A stretch of 6,354 bases of DNA. Origin: JACPFJ01 sp036504875. GTDB lineage: Bacteria; Desulfobacterota; Desulfuromonadia; Geobacterales; Pseudopelobacteraceae. Below are positions 1 to 5,462 of the stretch, one piece after another (positions within the stretch are counted from its first letter, which is position 1; each line of letters opens with the position of its first letter). The DNA lies in assembly GCA_036504875.1 (NCBI GenBank), contig DASXUK010000055.1:1-6354 (forward strand). Direction: 5' to 3'. The translations under genes and the position numbers were made by a program. The notes under the pieces are model-generated. The model was not told the origin of the DNA and ran no database searches. It worked only from the letters and a program-made list of their open reading frames with translations.

Positions 1-17
1 ATCTATGGAAATGAAAT

Positions 18-23
18 TATAAT
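18..23 (+). promoter_or_regulatory. Candidate -10 element for the binding-protein gene
   Basis: A perfect TATAAT hexamer lies about 45 nt before the ATG at 68. A -35 element at normal spacing would fall at or beyond the left edge of the window, so only half of the promoter can be judged. The surrounding sequence is AT-rich, so a chance match is possible. No clear Fur-type palindrome is visible beside it. Confidence 0.35.
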
Positions 24-67
24 CCGCAATTTTTAATAGCGACTTGAGTAAGGAGGCAAAACAAAAT

Positions 68-1171
68 ATGAAATATCGCAGTAAAAAAATGGCTTTGCCT
101 CTTTTCTTTTTGTTGACATCAGGCGTTTTTGTGCTGGCTCTGTTTCCACCAATTGTTGCACCGGCAAAAATTGCGAACCCAATGATAATGAATGGGAGCC
201 AGCAGCAGATTGCCCTTGAACCGGCAAAACGAGTTGTCATATTTCCGCCAATGTTGTGGAGTTATCTTACAGTTGACGAGGGTGCCGCCAATGTTTTGGC
301 GGTGTCTAACTTTATGCACAAGGAAGTGGCGAATGGTCTCCTTGGCCGGATATATCCGGCAAGTATGAATATACCCACCGCTTTGACCAGCGGAAGCAAT
401 ACAGCAATTCCGGGGGATACTGAACAACTCCTTCTTCTCAGGCCGGATGCGGTTTTTTCCTGGGCTCATATGTCGGAACCGCTAAAACAGGCCGGATTAC
501 CAGTTGTTGAGGAGAAACTCGGAGATTCAGAACAGAATACGATTAGTTTGTGGCGGTTGATAGCAACGGTGGCAGGCAAATATGATCGGGGGGAGCGACT
601 TGTTTCCCGCTATTTCGAGAAACGTGATGCAGTCGAGCGGGGAGTAGCGGGTCTCAACGCTGTCGAAAAGCCTACGGCGGTATTCATGTGGGTGAATGAT
701 TTTACCTCTATGTTTGTCGCCGTTGGTAATAGCGCTTTTTCCAGGGGGCTTCAAATTGCCGGTGCGAAAAATCTGGCGGCTGAGTTTAAGCTTAGCCGCC
801 TTAATCTCGAACAATTACTGATGCTGAATCCTGATGTCATTTTCTTGCATGGTACTTTTGGGAAAGAACAGACACCACAGTTCTTTTACGATCAACCTGA
901 GTTACAACTTCTTTCAGCTGTTAAGAACAAGCGGGTCTATAAAAGTCCGATCGGAGGGTCGCGTATGGAAGGCTTGGTGGATGAGCCTCTGCTTCAGAGC
1001 TGGATGGCGGAACTTCTTTACCCCGACCGGCTGCCGAATAAATTTCGGGATGAGTGCAAGGAAACCTATCGAGAGGTCTATCGCTACGATTTGAGTGACA
1101 ATGAAATTGATAAGGCGATATTCTTACAAGAAAATCTCAGCTCAAAGGGGTACAACAGATTTGTAAGATAA
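68..1171 (+). CDS. Periplasmic substrate-binding protein of an iron-complex/cobalamin-type ABC transporter
   Basis: This is a 367-residue binding protein that should capture a metal chelate (siderophore, haem or corrinoid; the ligand cannot be read from sequence) in the periplasm and hand it to the permease at 2954. Residues 1-36 form a signal peptide: a basic start (KYRSKK), a hydrophobic core at about 9-31, and a possible APA cleavage site at 31-33. There is no lipobox cysteine, so a soluble periplasmic protein is expected rather than a lipoprotein. Each lobe carries the family motif: EQLLLLRPDAVF at 119-130 and EQLLMLNPDVIF at 248-259. The length suits the BtuF/FecB class. I chose ATG 68 because AAGGAGG at 50-56 precedes it by 11 nt; the in-frame TTG at 44 lies upstream of that site and would encode it. 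The gene is intact, unlike its paralogues at 2890 and 4770. The family call is strong. Confidence 0.9.
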   Translation: MKYRSKKMALPLFFLLTSGVFVLALFPPIVAPAKIANPMIMNGSQQQIALEPAKRVVIFPPMLWSYLTVDEGAANVLAVSNFMHKEVANGLLGRIYPASMNIPTALTSGSNTAIPGDTEQLLLLRPDAVFSWAHMSEPLKQAGLPVVEEKLGDSEQNTISLWRLIATVAGKYDRGERLVSRYFEKRDAVERGVAGLNAVEKPTAVFMWVNDFTSMFVAVGNSAFSRGLQIAGAKNLAAEFKLSRLNLEQLLMLNPDVIFLHGTFGKEQTPQFFYDQPELQLLSAVKNKRVYKSPIGGSRMEGLVDEPLLQSWMAELLYPDRLPNKFRDECKETYREVYRYDLSDNEIDKAIFLQENLSSKGYNRFVR

Positions 1172-1186
1172 GGAGCTGAACCGTGA
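1117..1186 (+). repeat. Direct repeat copy 1: binding-protein 3' end plus vestigial permease start
   Basis: This segment covers the last codons of the intact binding-protein gene and the bases after its stop. AAGGAGCTGAACCGTGA at 1170-1186 matches AAGGAGCTAAACTGTGA at 2941-2957 in 15 of 17 bases, with the same arrangement of AAGGAG, 7 nt and a GTG. At 2954 that GTG starts the permease. Here it is followed by AGA and a stop (GTG-AGA-TAA). The simplest reading is that this binding-protein gene was once followed directly by a permease start. Similarity to copy 2 extends back through ATTCTTACAA and the AATCTC that follows it. Confidence 0.65.
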
Positions 1187-1208
1187 GATAACGAAAGTGA
1201 GGTAAGAT

Positions 1209-2222
1209 ATGAAACAGCCGGTGCACTATATGGGCGTAGGCATTATGAGAGAAACTTCACCATGCTGCAACCACTGCCGTTTTTGCTCGGTAGGCCAGAA
1301 AACATTTCATAACATACCTTTTGACCGGTATGAGCGGATTGTTGAACGATTTCTTACCTGGAAAGCAGAAAAATCCTTAGATAATTTCTTGGTAAGTCCA
1401 ATACAGATGTATACATACGCAACTATGCCGGTTAAGCAGCTTGTACGGCGTTTTAGACTATGTGAGCTTGGTGGATATACTCCGCTGCCTTTGCAAATGA
1501 ATGGACTTATTTTTATGCCGGAAGATCAATTACGCGACTGCCTGCTGGAAAAAAAGGAAGCAGGATTTACAAAGATTAGTCTGTCGTTTGCCGGAATGGG
1601 GAATTTTCACGATACCTGGGTCGGTAGACGCGGGGAGTACAAATTTTTATTAGCGATTGCCAAAATCGCCGCCGATATTGGTTTGGAGAGACTGGAGAAA
1701 CTGTTTTTGACGCAAAGCACTATTCCTCAGTTGGAGCCGCTAATGGATGTCCTGAATGATATTTCCGGAACAGTCGAACGGCAGATACTTCCTTTGGTTT
1801 ATTTCGGGTGGGCCAAGAATTTAGAAAATGAACGGATTACTCAAGAAATGCTGGAACAATTACCAGAACAAATTTCAAAATACGCTATGGTAGAAAATTT
1901 AAAAACAGAACAGCAATGGATTTACTTGTTGCGCAATGGATATCAAGATGAATCTCTGAACAATAAGCATCTTATGCTCAAGTTGCGCGAAGATAACATA
2001 GACAAACTGGAACAGGAAAGCTGTGATGAAATTATAACCGGTTTAAAAGCGAAGTATGACAGAGTGCATACCGCTTTGCCCGAAATGCGGGAAATGGTCG
2101 GCATGTATGGAGAGTCATCTAATTTGCGGCTGTATATGTTATCGGAATTAGAGAAAAAATGGACCGAGCGCTATTTAAAAGACAATCCGCAAATCAATAT
2201 GGCGGACTATCTTTTAGGTTAA
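1209..2222 (+). CDS. Radical SAM enzyme, subfamily not recognised
   Basis: This 337-residue cytoplasmic protein has the radical SAM cluster motif C19-x3-C23-x2-C26 (CCNHCRFC), which binds a 4Fe-4S cluster and S-adenosylmethionine. An additional cysteine, C20, sits inside the motif. Alternating strand and helix segments fit a partial TIM barrel, including a KISLSF strand followed by HDTWVGRRGEY at about 135-146. I do not see a clear GGE-type SAM-binding motif at the usual place, nor a C-terminal cysteine cluster of SPASM or Twitch type, so an auxiliary cluster is unlikely. The C-terminal third is charged and helical. The start at 1209 is preceded by a weak GTGAGG at 1197-1202. Base composition is visibly more AT-rich than the permease and ATPase genes. 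Lying between the binding protein and the transporter, it may process the imported ligand, but that is inference. It lacks the look of the HemN-like ChuW/HutW proteins. Fold call strong; function unknown. Confidence 0.85.
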   Translation: MKQPVHYMGVGIMRETSPCCNHCRFCSVGQKTFHNIPFDRYERIVERFLTWKAEKSLDNFLVSPIQMYTYATMPVKQLVRRFRLCELGGYTPLPLQMNGLIFMPEDQLRDCLLEKKEAGFTKISLSFAGMGNFHDTWVGRRGEYKFLLAIAKIAADIGLERLEKLFLTQSTIPQLEPLMDVLNDISGTVERQILPLVYFGWAKNLENERITQEMLEQLPEQISKYAMVENLKTEQQWIYLLRNGYQDESLNNKHLMLKLREDNIDKLEQESCDEIITGLKAKYDRVHTALPEMREMVGMYGESSNLRLYMLSELEKKWTERYLKDNPQINMADYLLG

Positions 2223-2407
2223 GAGCGGGTTGTTGTGGATGAGGAATTTCGAATCCAAGAATTGCTTTAGAAAAATTAATTTAACTTTAGACAAATAGTC
2301 TTATTTAATTGAACTTCTGAGTTTATTGATAATTGGAGGAAATTAAAAACGCAGATGCCTGATTGCCAAAGGATATGAGCGATTTGAATGACAAAAGATA
2401 TGAATAA

Positions 2408-2548
2408 GGAGGAAAGAAAGACATTATAGAGGATAAGTCCAAGTTTTTTGCCGACGTGGCTATTGGTCCCTCTTGCGTCAAAGTCTGTCGGAAAATTATT
2501 GAACAACATCCAAAGGTGCTGGAGTTTTTCGTGCTGAATATTTTTTAA
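2408..2548 (+). pseudogene. Coding-like scrap of unknown origin
   Basis: An open stretch ends at TAA 2546-2548 and reads as a plausible protein segment: KFFADVAIGPSC at about 2441-2476, then VCRKIIEQHPKVLEFF. There is no ATG, GTG or TTG in a good position, although TAAGGAGG at 2405-2412 would be a strong ribosome binding site about 10 nt before an ATT at 2423. The amino-acid mix is more protein-like than the surrounding AT-rich sequence. It resembles none of the other genes in the window and I do not recognise a family. It may be the remains of a small gene that lost its start codon, or it may be chance. Confidence 0.25.
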
Positions 2549-2678
2549 TATATTGAGTAAATAGTGGCAGGATTTCCGATGTAAGCCTAGAAATACAAAC
2601 TTAAACAAATTCAAACAAAATAAAACAAATATTATCTTCAATTTAATATTATTTTGTTCGCTCAACTTGCGGCAGTGC

Positions 2679-2707
2679 TGCCAAGCTTTGTTTTTTGTGG
2701 CTTGGCA
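2679..2707 (+). terminator. Inverted repeat, possible terminator or operator
   Basis: TGCCAAGC at 2679-2686 and GCTTGGCA at 2700-2707 form a perfect 8-bp stem around a 13-nt T-rich loop, followed after three bases by TTTTATTTT. This could act as a weak intrinsic terminator for transcripts coming from the radical SAM gene. The right arm also contains the -35 hexamer of the promoter at 2702, so it could instead be an operator. The sequence does not decide between the two. Confidence 0.4.
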
Positions 2708-2730
2708 ACATTTTATTTTGAACAGATAAT
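2702..2730 (+). promoter_or_regulatory. Near-consensus sigma-A promoter for the permease-ATPase unit
   Basis: TTGGCA at 2702-2707 and GATAAT at 2725-2730 each match the sigma-A consensus in 5 of 6 positions and are separated by exactly 17 nt. Transcription would begin near 2737, giving a leader of roughly 215 nt before the permease GTG. It is the best promoter in the gap and suggests the transporter can be expressed separately from the upstream binding protein and radical SAM gene. No convincing Fur box overlaps it. Confidence 0.55.
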
Positions 2731-2815
2731 AGACTTTCTGTCCCGGCGTCCTGAGAATTGAAGATATTGCCGACATAATTATTTTTTACCTTGCACTGAA
2801 CTAGGAGGTGAAGGT

Positions 2816-2887
2816 TTGGTTACGAGAATTTTTTTGCTTCATTGTCTGGCTCGGTCACCTACATGGAAAATAGTTTTAAGTGCGTAG
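2816..2887 (+). CDS. Small 23-codon ORF with strong ribosome binding site, leader or relic
   Basis: AGGAGGTG at 2803-2810 is among the strongest ribosome binding sites in the window. It lies 7 nt before a TTG at 2816 that opens 23 codons to TAG 2885-2887. The predicted peptide starts with a hydrophobic stretch (IFLLHCLA) after an Arg, a little like the start of a signal peptide. Directly after the stop, the same frame reads into the degraded binding-protein tail. It could therefore be the start of a dead binding-protein gene whose middle was deleted, or a true leader peptide of the transporter mRNA. I favour the relic reading weakly. Confidence 0.3.
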   Translation: MVTRIFLLHCLARSPTWKIVLSA

Positions 2888-2889
2888 GG

Positions 2890-2940
2890 GAGATTCTTAC
2901 AAAGAAATCTCCTAGCAGAGGGTTGCAAGATCTGTGATAC
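2890..2940 (+). pseudogene. Degraded 3' tail of a binding-protein gene
   Basis: In the frame of codon 2894 this reads FLQRNLLAEG, against FLQENLSSKG (residues 352-361) of the intact binding protein and FLKRNLSSAG in the pseudogene at 4770-5360. At the DNA level it shares ATTCTTACAA, AATCTC and GAT(T/C)TGT with the end of the intact gene. The frame then runs past the expected stop because of small indels. The piece ends against the AAGGAG site of the permease, just where a binding-protein gene would be expected in a binding protein-permease-ATPase operon. Similarity upstream of about 2885 is weak and I cannot place a left end. Confidence 0.6.
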
Positions 2941-2957
2941 AAGGAGCTAAACTGTGA
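2890..2957 (+). repeat. Direct repeat copy 2: relic tail plus live permease start
   Basis: This is the counterpart of 1117-1186. It combines the degraded binding-protein tail with the working AAGGAG-7 nt-GTG start of the permease. The two copies are about 1.77 kb apart and bracket the radical SAM gene and the AT-rich gap. A third, more diverged version of the tail and spacer lies at about 5307-5380, at the end of the second binding-protein pseudogene (ACAAGGAACTG after the stop). Confidence 0.6.
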
Positions 2958-3994
2958 AAAAATTGCAAAGAAACTTTCATTCAAGAGCTGATTGGCTGAT
3001 TCCGGCACTGTTTATTGCCCTTTTGGGGCTGATAGTCTTTTCTCTCACTTTAGGGCGCTATCCGGTGCCGGTAGCTGACATCGTGCAGGTTGTGCTCTCA
3101 ACACCACTTAACGCTGTCTTTGATTACACCGACGTCCACCGAGTGGTGGTGGAGATTGTCCGGTTACCGCGCATCCTTATAGTAGCTTTGTGCGGTATGG
3201 GACTGGCACTCTCTGGAGCAGCTATGCAGGGGGTTTTTCGAAACCCCCTGGTTGGGCCGGAGATCGCCGGCGTATCAGCCGGGGCTTCTTTTGGCGGCGT
3301 ATTGGCTATCATGCTTTCCTTTTCGCCTGTCAGCACCGTTGCCATGGCGTTCGCTTTTGGACTCTCCGCCCTGGTGATTGCCTTTTGCCTGGCTAAACTG
3401 GCAGGAAAATCCAGCACTTTGGCGCTGGTTCTGTCCGGTGTTGTTGTTGGGGCTTTTTTCTCGGCACTGACGGGTCTGATGCAATATGTAGCTGATCCCC
3501 AGACTCAGCTACCTTCTATTACCTACTGGCTGCTAGGCAGTTTTGTCGGAGCAACCTATGAAAAGACCGCCATTGTGGCGGGGGTGATGCTTTTTGCCGG
3601 GACACTGCTGCTTGCGCTGCGCTGGCGGATTAATCTGCTCTCCTTGGGCGATACTGATGCGGCGGCACTTGGGGTTAATATCGAAATGTTGCGCTGGGTG
3701 ATTGTTGCCCTGGTGGCGCTTATTGTGGCGGCCCAGGTGTCGGTGAGCGGCGGTGTGGGCTGGGTAGGTCTTATTATTCCCCATTTGGCGCGGATGCTGG
3801 TAGGACCTGAACATACAAAACTGCTTCCCGCCTCTGCGTTTTTGGGAGGTATCTACCTTCTGGCAATGGACGATATTGCTAGGAGCGCCGGTAATCAGGA
3901 GATTCCTATCGGCCTATTGACTGCTGTTGTCGGCGCGCCGATATTTGCTTTCCTGTTTTGGAAAATGCAAGGAAAGGGGTGGGCTCGTGACTGA
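2954..3994 (+). CDS. FecCD/BtuC-family ABC transporter permease
   Basis: This 346-residue inner-membrane protein should form, as a homodimer, the channel that carries the metal chelate into the cytoplasm. It is almost entirely hydrophobic, consistent with about ten transmembrane helices, and its length is typical of the family. Family motifs are clear: LPR at 71-73, SGAAMQ and RNPLVGP at 87-102, LGDTDAAALGVN at 231-242, VGLIIPHLARMLVGPEH at 271-287 in the region that contacts the ATPase, and IPIGLLTAVVGAPIF at 317-331. The GTG start at 2954 has AAGGAG at 2941-2946, 7 nt upstream. The stop overlaps the ATPase start by 8 nt, so the two are probably translationally coupled. The gene is visibly richer in GC than the radical SAM gene and the gap before it. 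No frameshift or missing segment is seen. Ligand identity (siderophore, haem or cobalamin) cannot be told from the permease. Confidence 0.95.
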   Translation: MKKLQRNFHSRADWLIPALFIALLGLIVFSLTLGRYPVPVADIVQVVLSTPLNAVFDYTDVHRVVVEIVRLPRILIVALCGMGLALSGAAMQGVFRNPLVGPEIAGVSAGASFGGVLAIMLSFSPVSTVAMAFAFGLSALVIAFCLAKLAGKSSTLALVLSGVVVGAFFSALTGLMQYVADPQTQLPSITYWLLGSFVGATYEKTAIVAGVMLFAGTLLLALRWRINLLSLGDTDAAALGVNIEMLRWVIVALVALIVAAQVSVSGGVGWVGLIIPHLARMLVGPEHTKLLPASAFLGGIYLLAMDDIARSAGNQEIPIGLLTAVVGAPIFAFLFWKMQGKGWARD

Positions 3995-4763
3995 ACAAGT
4001 GCTGTCTTTTGAAAATCTTGGTTTTGCTTATAAAGCCGGTCGCTGGGTACTGCGAGGCTATAAAGGCGCGGTGAAGCGAGGCAAAGTATTGGCTATTCTT
4101 GGCCCCAACGGCCGCGGCAAAACCACCTTGCTCAAACTTCTCATCGGCACCCTTGCTCCTGGGGAAGGAACCATTCAAACGTTAGGCCGGGTGGCCTTTG
4201 TCCCCCAATTGTTTCAAGTAAGTTTTCCCTATACGGTGCTGGATATGGTGCTCATGGGCCGCGCCCGTCAAGTTGGCTTCTTTTCGACACCTTCAGGCCA
4301 AGATGAAAAAACAGCTCTGCGGGCTTTAGAACGGCTCGGACTCGCCGACCTGGCGGCACGGCCTTTCGATGAATTATCCGGCGGTCAGCGGCAGCTTGTG
4401 ATCTTCGCCCGGACGCTGGCGACCGAAGCCGATATCCTGATACTTGATGAACCCACCTCCGCTCTCGACCTCAAGAATCAGGGTATTATTCTGGAATGGA
4501 TCGAACGGCTCAGTCGGCAGGAAGGGCTGACGGTGGCTTTTACCACCCACCATCCGCATCACGCTTATGCTGTGGCAGATTCGACCCTGCTCATGCTGGG
4601 AGAGGACGATTTTCTTTGCGGCCCGACACAAGAAGTGATGACTGAGCAGCATTTACATAGCCTCTATGGTGTTGATTTGAAACGCCTTCAATTTGAGCAT
4701 AAGGGGCGGACGGTGGAAACTTTTGTACCTGTTTATGGGAGGATGGATGAGGTAGCGAGGTAG
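3987..4763 (+). CDS. ABC transporter ATP-binding protein (FecE/BtuD type)
   Basis: This 258-residue cytoplasmic ATPase should power the permease encoded just before it. All nucleotide-binding motifs are present: Walker A GPNGRGKTT at 39-47, Q-loop Gln74 in VPQ, signature LSGGQ at 130-134, Walker B DILILDEP at 149-156, and the H-loop His188 in TTHHPHH. Arg43 within Walker A replaces the commoner Ala or Ser at that variable position. I chose the GTG at 3987, which overlaps the permease end by 8 nt and is preceded by AAGGAAAGGGG at about 3969-3979. The frame stays open upstream to 3927, but that would place 20 extra residues on top of the permease and they show no family likeness. The binding-protein pseudogene begins 6 nt after the stop. 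An intact and probably functional enzyme. Confidence 0.95.
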   Translation: MTEQVLSFENLGFAYKAGRWVLRGYKGAVKRGKVLAILGPNGRGKTTLLKLLIGTLAPGEGTIQTLGRVAFVPQLFQVSFPYTVLDMVLMGRARQVGFFSTPSGQDEKTALRALERLGLADLAARPFDELSGGQRQLVIFARTLATEADILILDEPTSALDLKNQGIILEWIERLSRQEGLTVAFTTHHPHHAYAVADSTLLMLGEDDFLCGPTQEVMTEQHLHSLYGVDLKRLQFEHKGRTVETFVPVYGRMDEVAR

Positions 4764-4769
4764 GATACT

Positions 4770-5360
4770 ATGCAATCTGTTATAAAACACAGCGGGTTTT
4801 CCTTTTGCGTCTTTTTTATTTTGGGTGTGTTCCTATTGGCCTTATTTTCGCCTGCCATTCGCATGGAGAGGAGTTCCGGGACAGAAGTCAGGGATATGAG
4901 CAACCGGCAGGTGGCAATTGCGGTGCCGGCCACATCATGGCAATAGCAAATTATATACGTAAAGAAATCAGCCAAAATTTATTGGGACAAATATCAATTT
5001 GGAACAATTGTTACTGCTGAACCCTGATGTGATTTTTTTGAATTGTACTTTTGGAACGATAAGAGAACCAGGATTTTTTTATGATCAACCACAATGGCAG
5101 GTGCTTTCGGTAGTGAAAACCGACGGATCTATAAACAGCCTAGGGGGAGTGCTCACATGGAAGGGCCGGTTGATGAGCATTTGCTGCACTCTGGATGGCG
5201 GAACTTCTATACTCAAATGAGCTGTCCGGAACGGCTGCGGGAGCAGTTTAAAGCGACTTATCAGGAAATCTACCACTATGCAATCAGTGATGATGACACC
5301 GACAAGGCCATTTTCTTGAAGAGAAATCTTTCGTCGGCGGGATACGAAAGGTTTATATGA
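4770..5360 (+). pseudogene. Second substrate-binding protein gene, deleted and frameshifted
   Basis: This is a dead paralogue of the protein at 68-1171. It starts at ATG 4770 with a signal peptide (hydrophobic core CVFFILGVFLLALF) and first-lobe sequence, but that frame stops at 4944-4946. From about 4937 a second frame reads AIANYIRKEISQNLLGQ, matching LAVSNFMHKEVANGLLGR (77-94) of the intact copy. At about 4998 roughly 150 residues are missing, and a third frame resumes with LEQLLLLNPDVIFLNCTFG, matching 247-265. A single A appears to be lost in the run at 5116-5119, moving the tail to a fourth segment (RIYKQPRG, MEGPVDEHLL). Around 5192-5215 WMAELLY is readable only in yet another frame, before the last segment ends in GYERFI and TGA 5358-5360. 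No functional product is expected. Its position after the ATPase suggests that the operon once carried a second binding protein. Confidence 0.9.
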
Positions 5361-5384
5361 CAAGGAACTGCCCGATAAGAATAG

Positions 5385-5462
5385 GATCATGTCAAGATTG
5401 CCGGATATTTGCTGGATACTATTTCGGATGACGATGTATATTCCAAATGGAGGCCAGAATGA
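5385..5462 (+). pseudogene. 25-codon tail of an unknown gene overlapping tonB
   Basis: An open stretch follows an in-frame TAG at 5382-5384 and reads DHVKIAGYLLDTISDDDVY and then SKWRPE before TGA at 5460-5462. That stop overlaps the tonB start as ATGA, a classical arrangement of coupled operon genes, which argues that this is a genuine gene end rather than chance. There is no usable start codon and the sequence upstream is the spacer after the binding-protein pseudogene, so the body of the gene seems to be missing. I do not recognise the family from 25 residues. Confidence 0.4.

Larger units (their letters stand above)
2223..2953 (+). other. AT-rich stretch with no intact gene: relics, promoter and leader
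   Basis: No full-length gene is supported in this 731-nt stretch. From left to right I see a short open stretch right after the radical SAM stop (2223-2264, in the same frame, closing at a TAG), low-complexity AT-rich sequence, a possible scrap of a binding-protein tail near 2330-2400, a 42-residue coding-like scrap ending at 2548, runs of AAACAAA-type sequence around 2600-2650, an inverted repeat at 2679-2707, a sigma-A type promoter at 2702-2730, a small ORF with a strong ribosome binding site at 2816-2887, and a degraded binding-protein tail from 2890. The base composition and broken frames look like decayed coding DNA rather than a designed regulatory region. No cobalamin riboswitch box (GCCACTG and partners), tRNA or transposase was recognised. 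Confidence 0.7.

Noticed and set aside
44..67. Upstream TTG start for the intact binding protein
   Set aside because: It would translate the AAGGAGG site itself and add eight residues before a good signal peptide; ATG 68 is better placed.
2276..2776. A 166-codon open frame on the minus strand across the AT-rich gap
   Set aside because: It has no ribosome binding site before its start, is rich in Leu, Phe, Asn and Lys as expected from AT-rich DNA, shows no domain, and runs opposite to relics on the + strand.
2888..2913. Hairpin GGAGATT/AATCTCC before the permease, as a possible riboswitch or attenuator stem
   Set aside because: The bases are explained by descent from the binding-protein tail (ATTCTTACAA and AATCTC are shared with 1120-1138), and no T-run follows.
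2737..2953. Cobalamin riboswitch in the permease leader
   Set aside because: A leader of this length before a BtuC-type permease invites the idea, but I find no GCCACTG B12 box or the conserved partner segments; the isolated AGGTGA is part of a ribosome binding site.
3927..3986. Longer N-terminus for the ATPase
   Set aside because: It lies wholly within the permease coding sequence, and the family N-terminus begins close to residue 1 from GTG 3987.
5398..5425. Separate tonB promoter (TTGCCG, 16 nt, TATTTC)
   Set aside because: Both hexamers match poorly and the sequence is explained by the gene tail; co-transcription is as likely.
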